DNA of 64,000 bases from Candidimonas sp. SYP-B2681 (GCF_003971065.1 NZ_RYDV01000006.1:186001-250000); one strand, 5' to 3'. Numbered from the stretch's first letter, positions 51,584-59,785 are shown. Numbers and translations are program-made. The notes: generated by a model not told the origin, from the letters alone.

Positions 51584-52471
51584 TTAGATAGGATCCCAGC
51601 CTATCACTTCGGGCGAACGTTCCAGCTTGTAGAAATCGTTCTTCATGGCGGGCACCGCGATCTCCGCGATCGCTTCGGGTGTCCAGCCGGTAGACATATG
51701 CACGGAGCGCACCGGGCGCGGCTGGCTGAACAGCATGATCTCGTTGGCGCGAACGGCGAAAATCTGAGCCGTGACTTCGCTGGCCGCATCGCTGCCCAGA
51801 TACACCACCAGAGGAGCGATCTTGCCCGCTTCCATCTTCTGCAGCTTCAGCACGCGTGCTTTTTCATCTGGCGTTTCGGCCGGAATGGAACTGGTCATGC
51901 TGGTCCATGCAAAGGGTGCAATGCAATTGGAACGAACATGGAAACGCGACATATCAAGGGCAATCGACTTGGACAAACCCACGATGCCCATCTTGGCGGC
52001 CGAATAATTCGCCTGGCCAAAATTGCCGATCAGACCCGACGTTGAAGTCATATGTATGTAGGAACCCGATTCCTGTTCACGGAAATAAGGGGCAGCGGCA
52101 CGGCTGACGTAGAACGAACCGTTCAAATGCACGTCCAGCACCTGCGACCATTCGTCCTCGCTCATCTTGTGAAACAAGCGATCGCGCAAGTTACCGGCGT
52201 TATTGACGATGATGTCTATTTTCCCATAAACATCGATAGCGGCCTGGACAATATGTTCAGCGCTTTCCCGGCCGGCGACACTGTCGGAATTGGCCAGCGC
52301 CTGTCCGCCCGCCGCCTTGATCTCATCGACCACGCCTTGAGCAGCCGCTGCGCTGATGTCGTTGACCACGACCTGCGCGCCCGAGGCGGCCAGCGCCAGG
52401 GCAATTCCTTTACCGATGCCGCCGCCTGCTCCAGTTACTACGGCTACCTTGCCCGCTACGATCTGGCTCAT
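51584..52471 (-). CDS. MFE-2-like (R)-3-hydroxyacyl-CoA dehydrogenase (SDR)
   Basis: 295 residues from MSQIVAGKVA at 52471 (AGGAGA and AGGAAA upstream); the open frame to 52606 has no start signal. Cofactor motif VTGAGGGIGKGIALAL, VNNAGNLRDRLFHKMSEDEW, catalytic Ser143, Tyr156 and Lys160 in GNFGQANYSAAK. NAGxLRDRxF and GNFGQANYSAAK are specific to the dehydrogenase domain of peroxisomal multifunctional enzyme 2 (HSD17B4). It oxidises the product of the neighbouring hydratase 2. First gene of the operon, divergent from the DUF35/thiolase operon. Confidence 0.9.
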   Translation of the reverse strand: MSQIVAGKVAVVTGAGGGIGKGIALALAASGAQVVVNDISAAAAQGVVDEIKAAGGQALANSDSVAGRESAEHIVQAAIDVYGKIDIIVNNAGNLRDRLFHKMSEDEWSQVLDVHLNGSFYVSRAAAPYFREQESGSYIHMTSTSGLIGNFGQANYSAAKMGIVGLSKSIALDMSRFHVRSNCIAPFAWTSMTSSIPAETPDEKARVLKLQKMEAGKIAPLVVYLGSDAASEVTAQIFAVRANEIMLFSQPRPVRSVHMSTGWTPEAIAEIAVPAMKNDFYKLERSPEVIGWDPI

Positions 52472-52619
52472 TTCCTGTATCTCCTGTGATGTGTCTTGCC
52501 GCTCGACGAGCACCTGGCCCTGCCGTGGCACATGAATCCGGTACGGCGCCCAGTATGGCGCATGGCTAATCACAGTAGAGGAAATCACTATTGGCTTCAA
52601 CTTCATTTTTGAAAAGAGC

Positions 52620-52664
52620 CACTTAACGCGGCATTAAGTGAATGAGAATCCAGACCCCACTTAA
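52620..52664. promoter_or_regulatory. CACTTAA inverted repeat plus third half-site in the divergent CoA-island promoter
   Basis: CACTTAA (52620-52626) and TTAAGTG (52634-52640) are separated by 7 bases, and CACTTAA recurs at 52658-52664. It sits mid-way in the 286-bp gap (52472-52757) between the SDR and DUF35 operons, about 94-138 bp upstream of the DUF35 start. It is a good candidate for a single operator controlling both. No regulator gene adjoins it; the nearest is the LysR at 43854. Confidence 0.6.
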
Positions 52665-52757
52665 TATGGGCAAAACACAGACCTAACAAAAACGAGATTG
52701 CCCTTACGCCAATAGCAGGCGGACAATGGTTCGCTAACTATTGGAGGACAAACAAGC

Positions 52758-53153
52758 ATGTCGGATGCAACATCATCGCCGGCTGTAGGCGCCGATAAGT
52801 ATTATCGCGACCAGCTCGAGCTAGGCAATTTCGTGATCCAACGCTGCCAGTCGTGTGCCAGCGGAATCTTCTACCCTCGCATGATCTGCCCCCACTGCGG
52901 TTCGGACAGCCTTGAATGGTTTGCTCCATCGGGAAAAGGCACGGTGTATTCGACAACCGTTGTAAGGCGTAAAGCGGAACAAGGCGGCGACTATAACGTT
53001 GCACTCATCGACCTGGCCGAAGGCCCGCGCATGATGTCGCGCGTTGACGACCTGGCGCCCGAATCCGTCACCATCGGCATGCCCGTAACAGCCCAAGTGA
53101 AAGACGCAGACTCAGGAAAAATCGTGGTATTTGTCAAAGCGGAGACCAAATAA
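52758..53153 (+). CDS. DUF35 OB-fold/zinc-ribbon partner of a thiolase-like enzyme
   Basis: 131-residue protein with an N-terminal zinc ribbon (CQSCASGIFYPRMICPHCGS: four Cys) and a C-terminal OB-fold (GKGTVYSTTVVRRK, YNVALIDLAEGPRMMSRV). Such proteins bind acyl-CoA and form obligate complexes with SCPx/Ltp2-type thiolases or retro-aldolases (ChsH2-Ltp2, BbsA-BbsB). The TAATG junction with the next gene (1-bp overlap) is the expected pairing. TTGGAGGAC precedes the ATG. Confidence 0.9.
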   Translation: MSDATSSPAVGADKYYRDQLELGNFVIQRCQSCASGIFYPRMICPHCGSDSLEWFAPSGKGTVYSTTVVRRKAEQGGDYNVALIDLAEGPRMMSRVDDLAPESVTIGMPVTAQVKDADSGKIVVFVKAETK

Positions 53154-54325
53154 TGATAGACAAGAAACTCCGCGGAGCCGTCGCCATCGCCGGTGTAGGA
53201 CAAGCTGGCCTGGGACAGGCCCATGGCTATACCGAAATGGAAATCCTGGTTCAGGCCGCACATCGTGCCGTCGCCGACGCCGGCCTTACCATGCAGGATA
53301 TCGACGGCATCGCTACGGCGAGCGTGTCAGCCACCATGTGGGCCATGCCGGTCATTGAACACCTGGGAATCAAGCCTACGTTCATCGACAGCACCATGCT
53401 GGGCGGCTCCAGTTTTGTGGCCCACCTCATGCCCGCCATTCAAGCGCTGGAATCAGGCCAGTGCAACGCGGTACTGGTTTGCTACGGCAGCACACAACGC
53501 ACTTCGACGGTCGGCCGCGCCGAAATCGGCAATGCCAGGCGCAAGCTCGACCCGCAACCCTACGAGGCTCCGTACCATCCGCTGAACCCCTTAAGTTCAT
53601 ATGCACTGGTCGCTGCGCGTCACATGCATCAATACGGTACGCGTCGCGAACACCTGGCCGAAGTCGCCGTTGCGGCGCGCCAATGGGCGCAGTTAAATCC
53701 GGAAGCGACCCAGCGCGACCCACTGACAATCGAAGAAGTATTGTCGTCGCGCATGGTGTCGGATCCCCTCTCGGTTCGAGACTGCTGCTTGGTCACCGAC
53801 GGTGCAGGCGCCTATGTACTGGTGCGAGCCGATCGCGCCAAAGACATGAAGCAAAAACCGGTATATGTATTGGGCAATTCCACTGCAGTATGGAACAGGC
53901 AGATTTCATCGATGGCCGACCTGACCATCACGGCTGCGCAACAGTCCGGGCGGCTCGCTTTCGAAATGGCTGGGCTTACCCCTAAAGACATTGACGTGGT
54001 CGAAGTCTACGATGCCTTCACCATCAATACGATTTTGTTCCTGGAAGATTTGGGCTTTTGCAAAAAAGGCGAAGGCGGCGACTTCGTCAGCAATGGCGGC
54101 ATTGCCCCCGGGGGCCGACTACCAGTCAATACCAACGGTGGCGGCCTATCGTGCATACACCCGGGGATGTACGGCATTTTTATCATGATCGAAGCGGTCA
54201 GGCAGTTACGTGCCGCTTGCGGCGACCGCCAGATCGAAGGCGCCGAGATCGCCTTGGTACATGGAAACGGCGGGACATTGTCCAGCCAGTCCACCGCCAT
54301 ACTGGGCACACAAGCAGCACTTTAA
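53153..54325 (+). CDS. SCPx/Ltp2-type thiolase-fold enzyme lacking the canonical nucleophile Cys
   Basis: 390 residues of the non-specific lipid-transfer thiolase family. VAIAGVGQAGLGQ opens it; the nucleophile-loop equivalent reads FIDSTMLGGSSFVAHLMPA (about residues 78-94) with no Cys in the 'CxSG' position. The second half retains VVEVYDAFTINT (Tyr286) and SCIHPGMYG. Ltp2-type retro-aldolases also lack that Cys and use tyrosines, and they too require a DUF35 partner. So either thiolysis with a non-standard residue or an aldol cleavage of a 3-hydroxyacyl-CoA is possible. It follows DUF35 with a 1-bp overlap. Confidence 0.88.
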   Translation: MIDKKLRGAVAIAGVGQAGLGQAHGYTEMEILVQAAHRAVADAGLTMQDIDGIATASVSATMWAMPVIEHLGIKPTFIDSTMLGGSSFVAHLMPAIQALESGQCNAVLVCYGSTQRTSTVGRAEIGNARRKLDPQPYEAPYHPLNPLSSYALVAARHMHQYGTRREHLAEVAVAARQWAQLNPEATQRDPLTIEEVLSSRMVSDPLSVRDCCLVTDGAGAYVLVRADRAKDMKQKPVYVLGNSTAVWNRQISSMADLTITAAQQSGRLAFEMAGLTPKDIDVVEVYDAFTINTILFLEDLGFCKKGEGGDFVSNGGIAPGGRLPVNTNGGGLSCIHPGMYGIFIMIEAVRQLRAACGDRQIEGAEIALVHGNGGTLSSQSTAILGTQAAL

Positions 54326-54353
54326 GCTGCAATAAAACACCAAGGAGCCAACC

Positions 54354-55322
54354 ATGAAATCCTTCCGTCTTACACAGCTTCTGGCCGCGACCGCCCTTGC
54401 CCTTCCGCTATGCGCACATGCCGCCTGGCCCGAGAAACCCATCACCATTATTGTTCCGGCCGCTCCGGGCGGTACGACCGATATGGCGGCCCGCCTGATC
54501 GGCGACAAACTCGGCCAAAGTCTGGGCACCACCGTCGTCATCGAGAACAAGGCTGGCGCGGCAGGCATTGTCGGTACGCAACAACTTGTGCGTTCGGCGC
54601 CAGATGGCTATACGTTGATCATGGGCAATATCGGGCCCAACGCCATCAACTACAGCATGTACAAGAAGCTGCCCTATACGCCGGAGGATTTCGTTCCTAT
54701 TACGCTGGTCATTTCGGTACCCAACGTGCTGGTCGTCAATGCCGATTCGCCGGCCAAGAACGTCAAAGATCTCATCACAATGATCAAGGACAAACCCGAC
54801 ACCGGCACGTTCGGCAGTTCCGGTACGGGCCAGTCGCCACATCTGTCGGCCGAAATGTTCAAGCAGCGTGCCGGCATCGACGCCACCCACGTCGCATACA
54901 AGGGTGCTGGCCCGGCTGTCACGGCATTATTGGGTAACCAGTACACCTTCATGATCGACAACCTGCCAAGCTCCCTGTCATTTATCAAGGCGGGCAAGTT
55001 CCGTGCGCTGGCGGTAACCAGCAATGAGCGCGTCGCCGAATTGCCTGACGTCCCAACCATGGCCGAGGCTGGCGTGCCCGACATGGTGGTGACGGCCTGG
55101 TTCGGTTTGCTGGCTCCGAAGGGAACTCCACAAGACGTGATCGACAAGATTTATGCCAGCGCCAAAACGGTGCTTGCCTCTCCTGAAATCCAGACCCGTT
55201 TTCAGGGTATGGGCGGCAAGGCTGGTGGCAATAGTCCCGCAGAATTCGCTACATTTATCGACGGTGAACGTGCACGCTGGGAACAAACCGTTAAAGCGGC
55301 CAACCTATCTGCTGGAAACTAA
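54354..55322 (+). CDS. Bug-family periplasmic binding protein (in DUF35-thiolase-CoA-transferase operon)
   Basis: 322 residues; AAGGAG before the ATG at 54354. Signal SFRLTQLLAATALALPLCAH to AAW; ligand loops VPAAPGGTTDMAARLIGD and VAYKGAGPAVTALLGNQYT. Its stop is followed immediately by the ATG of a CoA-transferase alpha subunit (TAA-ATG), and it starts 28 bp past the thiolase-like gene. A binding protein embedded mid-operon between acyl-CoA enzymes directly ties uptake to this pathway. Confidence 0.92.
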   Translation: MKSFRLTQLLAATALALPLCAHAAWPEKPITIIVPAAPGGTTDMAARLIGDKLGQSLGTTVVIENKAGAAGIVGTQQLVRSAPDGYTLIMGNIGPNAINYSMYKKLPYTPEDFVPITLVISVPNVLVVNADSPAKNVKDLITMIKDKPDTGTFGSSGTGQSPHLSAEMFKQRAGIDATHVAYKGAGPAVTALLGNQYTFMIDNLPSSLSFIKAGKFRALAVTSNERVAELPDVPTMAEAGVPDMVVTAWFGLLAPKGTPQDVIDKIYASAKTVLASPEIQTRFQGMGGKAGGNSPAEFATFIDGERARWEQTVKAANLSAGN

Positions 55323-55994
55323 ATGATTAACAAGATCAAATCTTCGCTGGCCGAGGCCGTGCAGCTCATTCCTGATGGGGCGACGGTCCTGATCGGAGGC
55401 TTTGGCGACACAGGCATCCCCTTCGAGCTCATCGATGCCGTGCTTGATCAGGGCACGCGCGAACTGACGGTTGTCAGCAACAACGCGGGTGCAGGCGAAC
55501 GCGGCATTGCGGCATTGGTGGCCGCAGGCCGAGTCCGCAAGGTCATCTGTTCACACCCCCGCCCGCCCAATGCCGAAATCTTCGCCAAGGCTTACCGGGC
55601 GGGCCAGGTCGAACTCGAATGCGTACCGCAAGGCACGTTGGCAGAGCGCATGCGCGCTGCCGGCGCCGGGCTGGGGCCCTTCTTTACCCCTACCGGATAT
55701 GGAACACGCGTAGCCGAAGGCAAGGAAACCCGTATTGTCGACGGCAAAGGCTACGTGCTTGAACAGCCGCTATCGGCTGATTTCGCCCTGATCCGGGCGT
55801 ATCAGGGTGATCGTCTGGGGAACCTGACCTATCGGCTGGCAGCCCGCAACTTCAACCCCGTCATGTGCATGGCAGCGCGTCACACTATCGCTCAAGTCGA
55901 TTCCATCGTTCAGGCGGGCGACATACCGCCCGAACAAGTCATGACGCAGGCCATCTTTGTTCACTCCGTCGTATTGGCAGGCAAGCAATCATGA
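55323..55994 (+). CDS. PcaI-like 3-oxoacid CoA-transferase subunit A
   Basis: 223 residues. Family motif GATVLIGGFGDTGIPFELID, then VVSNNAGAGERGIAALVAAGRVRKVICS, as in 3-oxoadipate CoA-transferase subunit A. It moves CoA from succinyl-CoA to a 3-oxo or dicarboxylic acid. It overlaps subunit B by 4 bp (ATGA). No pca genes are around, so 3-oxoadipate is not implied; a beta-keto acid from the island's own pathway is more likely. Confidence 0.92.
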   Translation: MINKIKSSLAEAVQLIPDGATVLIGGFGDTGIPFELIDAVLDQGTRELTVVSNNAGAGERGIAALVAAGRVRKVICSHPRPPNAEIFAKAYRAGQVELECVPQGTLAERMRAAGAGLGPFFTPTGYGTRVAEGKETRIVDGKGYVLEQPLSADFALIRAYQGDRLGNLTYRLAARNFNPVMCMAARHTIAQVDSIVQAGDIPPEQVMTQAIFVHSVVLAGKQS

Positions 55995-56689
55995 ATGAAT
56001 CCGTATCGCTAAACCGCAAGCAAATTGCGCAACTCGTGGCACAAGACATTCCGGATGGTTCGATTGTCAATCTGGGCATCGGCATGCCCACCCTGGTGGC
56101 CGACTACTTGCCCGCCGATCGCGAGATTCTGCTGCATAGTGAAAATGGCATTCTCGGCATGGGCAAGGCCGCCATCGACGAGGAAATAGATCTGGACCTG
56201 ATCAATGCCAGCCGCATTCCGGTCACATTGCTGCCAGGCGCATCGATCACCGAGCACACCATATCGTTTGCCATGATGCGCGGCGGCCATCTGGATTTCT
56301 CCATCTTGGGTGGCTTCCAGGTAGCCCCCAACGGCGACCTGGCCAACTGGATCACCGACGCCGAAGACGCCATCCCCGCCATCGGCGGGGCCATGGATCT
56401 TGCCGTGGGCGCCAAACGCGTACTGATCATGATGGATTACACCACCAAGCTCGGCGAACCCAAATTATTGGCCAGTTGCTCTTACCCATTGACTGGCGTA
56501 GGGGTGGTCAACTCTGTATATACCGATATTGCCATTGTCGATGTAAAAGACGGCAAGTTCATTGTTCGTGCCATCGCCCAAGGTCTGAGCCTGGACGAAC
56601 TCCAAAAGAAAACCGGCGCGCCGCTGTATGCATCGCCCGAAATGAAGACCATTTCGCTGAACAGCAACGGGGAACCCGAACTCGTGTAA
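55991..56689 (+). CDS. PcaJ-like 3-oxoacid CoA-transferase subunit B
   Basis: 232 residues from the ATG at 55991 (MNESVSLNRK); a longer frame back to 55865 lies inside subunit A and is rejected. The nucleophilic Glu is Glu51 in LLHSENGILGMG, and VNLGIGMPTLVADYL and GGHLDFSILGGFQVAPNGDLANW are conserved. Works as a heterodimer with the preceding gene. It is followed 58 bp later by another Bug gene on the same strand. Confidence 0.93.
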   Translation: MNESVSLNRKQIAQLVAQDIPDGSIVNLGIGMPTLVADYLPADREILLHSENGILGMGKAAIDEEIDLDLINASRIPVTLLPGASITEHTISFAMMRGGHLDFSILGGFQVAPNGDLANWITDAEDAIPAIGGAMDLAVGAKRVLIMMDYTTKLGEPKLLASCSYPLTGVGVVNSVYTDIAIVDVKDGKFIVRAIAQGLSLDELQKKTGAPLYASPEMKTISLNSNGEPELV

Positions 56690-56747
56690 ATCGTCAACCG
56701 TACAGGCGGGCACCAGACCCGCTTTGCATCCCAGGAGAGACAAGACC

Positions 56748-57716
56748 ATGAACACAACCAGATTCATTCGTCGATTTGCGGCCGTTACGGCCTTGCTGGT
56801 GGGTGGCGCACTGCACGCGCAAGACTTCCCCAGTCAACCCATCAAGCTGCTGATCCCTTATCCTCCTGGTGGCAGCGCCGACATGCTGGCCCGCCCCCTG
56901 ACGGCGCAATTACAGAAAGAGCTGGGCCAGCCGGTTGTGCTGGAATACAAGGCCGGCGCAGGCGGCACGATCGCAACGTCACAACTGGCCCGGTCCAAGC
57001 CCGACGGGCACACCATACTGATGGTGTTGGCGGCGCATGCCATCAATCCCAATCTGTATCCCGATCTGCCCTACGACACGCGCAAGGATTTCGCCCCCGT
57101 GTCGCTGGTTGCTACCTTGCCCCTGCTGGTCGCGGCGCCATTTGCCACACCAGCCAACACTATTCAGGAGCTGGTCGCCTATGCAAAAAAGAACCCCGAC
57201 AAGCTGACTTTCGCGTCGGCGGGCAACGGCAACACCAGCCACCTGGCCGCTGAGATGTTCAAGGCGACAGCGGGCATCAAAATGCTGCACATTCCCTATA
57301 AAGGAAGCGGCCCGGCTGTCGTGGCACTGCTTGCAGGCGACGTATCGCTGATGTTCGACAGCATCTCCACCTCGCTGCCCCAAGTAAAAGCCAACAAACT
57401 AAAACCATTGGCCGTTACCGGCGCCAATCGCTCGCCCTTACTACCCGACGTTCCGACCGTGAAAGAGTCGGGCTTCCCTGACTTTGTCGTCAATGGCTGG
57501 TACGGCATCCTGGCCCCGGCCGGTACACCCAGACCCGTGATCGATAAGCTGAACAAGGCCTTCGCCAACGCTGCACGCGTACCCGCGACCACCCAGCAAC
57601 TCAACGGTTTCGGCTATGACGTGGTCGCGTCCACCCCGGAAGAATTTGGCCAGCATATGGAAAAAGAGCTTGGCCTGTGGGAAAAAACAATTAAAGATGC
57701 CGGCGTGAAAATGTAG
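56748..57716 (+). CDS. Bug-family periplasmic binding protein (end of CoA-transferase operon)
   Basis: 322 residues from the ATG at 56748 (CAGGAGAG upstream). Signal NTTRFIRRFAAVTALLVGGA to HAQ; ligand loops IPYPPGGSADMLARPLTAQL and IPYKGSGPAVVALLAGDVS. Second Bug in the same plus-strand run, so the operon DUF35-thiolase-Bug-CoA-transferase A/B-Bug contains two receptors with no permease genes of its own. Confidence 0.91.
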   Translation: MNTTRFIRRFAAVTALLVGGALHAQDFPSQPIKLLIPYPPGGSADMLARPLTAQLQKELGQPVVLEYKAGAGGTIATSQLARSKPDGHTILMVLAAHAINPNLYPDLPYDTRKDFAPVSLVATLPLLVAAPFATPANTIQELVAYAKKNPDKLTFASAGNGNTSHLAAEMFKATAGIKMLHIPYKGSGPAVVALLAGDVSLMFDSISTSLPQVKANKLKPLAVTGANRSPLLPDVPTVKESGFPDFVVNGWYGILAPAGTPRPVIDKLNKAFANAARVPATTQQLNGFGYDVVASTPEEFGQHMEKELGLWEKTIKDAGVKM

Positions 57717-57749
57717 CCTTGGGGCGCATTAGGTGTATCGTCACATGTA

Positions 57750-57790
57750 GTCGATTCATGTTTAATCATTATGATCTAATATGAATCGAC
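57750..57790. promoter_or_regulatory. Nested inverted repeats upstream of the toxin-antitoxin pair
   Basis: GTCGATTCAT (57750-57759) and ATGAATCGAC (57781-57790) are perfect 10-bp arms around a 21-base spacer that itself contains the palindrome ATCAT-T-ATGAT (57765-57775). It lies about 90 bp before the antitoxin start. RHH antitoxins usually repress their own promoter through repeated symmetric sites, which fits. Confidence 0.65.
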
Positions 57791-57875
57791 GCATGACAAA
57801 AGACGGGCGCCCATTGCTCACCCTTCCTTCTTGCGCGCTAAATCAGTCGTTACTGCAGCCACGGAGGATTTCAAA

Positions 57876-58145
57876 ATGCCTAAACCTGACACCCGTGTAT
57901 TGACGGCACATATTCCTATACCGCTGGCAGAAAAACTGGACCATTTGGCCGCACGCCTCGAGCGATCACGAGGCTGGATCATGAAACAAGCATTGACTTC
58001 ATGGATCGCTCAGGAGGAAGAACGCGACCGCCTGACACATGAAGCGCTGTCGGACGTTGATGCGGGCCAGATCATCGACCACCAGGCCGTCCAGGCGTGG
58101 GCCGATAGCCTTGGCACCGAAGAAGTGCTTCCGGCGCCACGCTGA
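57876..58145 (+). CDS. Ribbon-helix-helix (CopG/ParD-like) antitoxin
   Basis: 89 residues from the ATG at 57876 (CGGAGGAT upstream). N-terminal RHH fold: VLTAHIPIPLAEKLDHLAARLERSRGWIMKQALTSWIAQEEER, with the beta-strand TAHIPI for DNA contact. The acidic C-terminal half (SDVDAGQIIDHQAVQAWADSL) wraps and neutralises the toxin. It overlaps the toxin gene by one base (TGATG). Type II antitoxin and autorepressor. Confidence 0.92.
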   Translation: MPKPDTRVLTAHIPIPLAEKLDHLAARLERSRGWIMKQALTSWIAQEEERDRLTHEALSDVDAGQIIDHQAVQAWADSLGTEEVLPAPR

Positions 58146-58420
58146 TGGAGCTAAAGTGGACCAATAAGGCACTCTCCGATTTGGTGCGACTCTACGAATT
58201 TCTGGCACTGGTGAATAAAGGCGCGGCGACGCGTGCCATGCAAGCGCTAACGAAAGCCCCAACCATTTTGCTGACCAATCCACGTATTGGTGAGCAGCTC
58301 TTTCAATTTGAACCCCGCGAAGTGCGCCGGATTCTCGTTGGACAGTATGAGATACGCTACGAAATCCAGGCCCAAACGATCTACATACTACGAGTGTGGC
58401 ACACGCGAGAGACTCGCTGA
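58145..58420 (+). CDS. ParE/RelE-family toxin
   Basis: 91 residues. Typical ParE pattern: LKWTNKALSDLVRLYEFLALVNKGAATRAMQAL, LLTNPRIGEQL, REVRRILVGQYEIRYEIQAQTIYILRVWHTRETR. The 'RxxxVxxYxIxYxI...ILRVxHxRexR' end is diagnostic. ParE members poison DNA gyrase; RelE members cut mRNA, and ParE-like is the better match here. Translated from a start overlapping the antitoxin stop. No associated integrase or plasmid functions in view. Confidence 0.92.
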   Translation: MELKWTNKALSDLVRLYEFLALVNKGAATRAMQALTKAPTILLTNPRIGEQLFQFEPREVRRILVGQYEIRYEIQAQTIYILRVWHTRETR

Positions 58421-58438
58421 CTCGTAAGTTTACGAATC
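58419..58438. promoter_or_regulatory. Imperfect inverted repeat between the toxin gene and isochorismate synthase
   Basis: GACTCGTAA-GT-TTACGAATC has one mismatch in the 9-bp arms and starts at the toxin stop codon. With no T-run it is more like an operator than a terminator. It lies about 95 bp ahead of the isochorismate synthase start and does not match a Fur box. Confidence 0.35.
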
Positions 58439-58533
58439 GGATTGCCCGACTCGTCCGCCCAGCGGCGCGAATTGAACTGCTCCCGCTTTTCTGATACCTT
58501 CTGGCGGGTTTTAAAAATATTAGGTGTAACGAA

Positions 58534-59757
58534 ATGACGATAGAAACGCCAGCTATTGCTGCGACGCAAAACGTATCGGTCCAGCCCGGATCGACTGGTG
58601 ACCAATGGCTTGTGGACAACTTCGCAGTGGGCGATTTTTTCTTTGCCTCGCCCGACAAGCAATATCGCGCCTGTGCTAAAGACGGCGTGGTATCCGCCTA
58701 CCAAGCAGTCAGCCGCGACGTCGTTAAGGCGCTGTTTGAACAGGCTAGCCAGCAAGGTGTGCAGGCTCCAGTCATGTTCGGATTGGTTCCATTCGATGTT
58801 GCCAACGCTGCCAGCTTGGCGATTCCTGTAAAGCATACAAGTGCCGGCATTCCGCCCAAAGCTTCTGTCGCCGCCAGCGACTTGCCTCCTCAACAGACTC
58901 GCCCCCAAGTCGTGTCGCGCGAGCCGGTACCGGCTCCGGAACAATATGGCGACATGGTGCGCAAGGCGCTAGGCTTATTTGACCAGGGCGAGCTAAAGAA
59001 AGTCGTGCTTTCGCGGGCCATGGACGTGCAGCTGGACCGTCCCGTCGACTACACACGTCTGCTGCCGGACTTGCTCAGCCGCAACGCCCATGGCTACACC
59101 TTCGCTGTCCCGGTCTGGGCCGACGGTGCCGATGCCGCGCCAACTGGCGTCATGGTTGGCGCTAGCCCCGAGCTTCTGGTGCGCCGGGAAGGCGACCGCA
59201 TCTACGTCAACCCTCTAGCCGGTTCAATTGGCAGGAATAGTGATGCCGAAACCGACCAAGCGTTAAAGGACGGCCTGGCCCGATCCGAGAAAGACTTACG
59301 CGAGCATGGCTATGTTGTCAGCGACATCGTTCGCATCCTGCGCATGCACTGCGACGAACTCGATGTGCCCGACGGCCCTTCGGTCATCGGCACCGACACG
59401 CTGTGGCACCTGTCCACCTACATTACCGGGCGCCTGAGCGACACCACCATGACGGCGCTGGACTTGTCGCTCGCCCTGCACCCCACACCCGCGATTTGTG
59501 GTCATCCTACGGCAACCGCCTTTGGCCATATCCGCGATATTGAACCATTCGACCGCGGTTACTTTGCGGGCCTGGTGGGCTGGCAATTGGCTAACGGCGA
59601 CGGTGAATGGGCACTGACCTTGCGCTGCGCCCTTCACGACGGAGGCAGCAAGCTGCGTCTGTATGCGGGGGCCGGAACCGTGGCTGGCTCTGATCCTGAA
59701 AGCGAGATCAAAGAGACCGCCACCAAAATGGAAACCTTCATGCGGGCCATCAGCTAG
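58534..59757 (+). CDS. Isochorismate synthase (EntC/DhbC-like)
   Basis: 407-residue chorismate-binding enzyme; converts chorismate to isochorismate with Mg. Family motifs are LKKVVLSRAMDVQL (the lysine that activates water), TGVMVGASPELLVRREG, VNPLAGSIGRN, HPTPAICGHPTATA and FDRGYFAGLVGWQ. The N-terminal ~110 residues are the usual variable lobe. No entB, entA or peptide synthetase is near; the pathway, siderophore (2,3-DHB) or menaquinone/salicylate, must be completed elsewhere. The isochorismatase-fold gene at 27534 is not its obvious partner. A terminator follows. Confidence 0.88.
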   Translation: MTIETPAIAATQNVSVQPGSTGDQWLVDNFAVGDFFFASPDKQYRACAKDGVVSAYQAVSRDVVKALFEQASQQGVQAPVMFGLVPFDVANAASLAIPVKHTSAGIPPKASVAASDLPPQQTRPQVVSREPVPAPEQYGDMVRKALGLFDQGELKKVVLSRAMDVQLDRPVDYTRLLPDLLSRNAHGYTFAVPVWADGADAAPTGVMVGASPELLVRREGDRIYVNPLAGSIGRNSDAETDQALKDGLARSEKDLREHGYVVSDIVRILRMHCDELDVPDGPSVIGTDTLWHLSTYITGRLSDTTMTALDLSLALHPTPAICGHPTATAFGHIRDIEPFDRGYFAGLVGWQLANGDGEWALTLRCALHDGGSKLRLYAGAGTVAGSDPESEIKETATKMETFMRAIS

Positions 59758-59785
59758 GACGCTGACACGGCCGTTGCACCAATAG

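Noticed and set aside
55323-56689. Beta-ketoadipate pathway (pcaIJ)
   Set aside because: The CoA-transferase resembles PcaIJ but no pcaB, pcaC, pcaD, pcaF or pcaR lies nearby, and the neighbouring thiolase homologue is of SCPx type.
27534-59757. Siderophore pathway from the isochorismate synthase (58.5 kb) and isochorismatase-fold gene (27.5 kb)
   Set aside because: The genes are 30 kb apart, in different operons, and the latter travels with TcuA/PrpD-like genes; no EntA or peptide synthetase is present.
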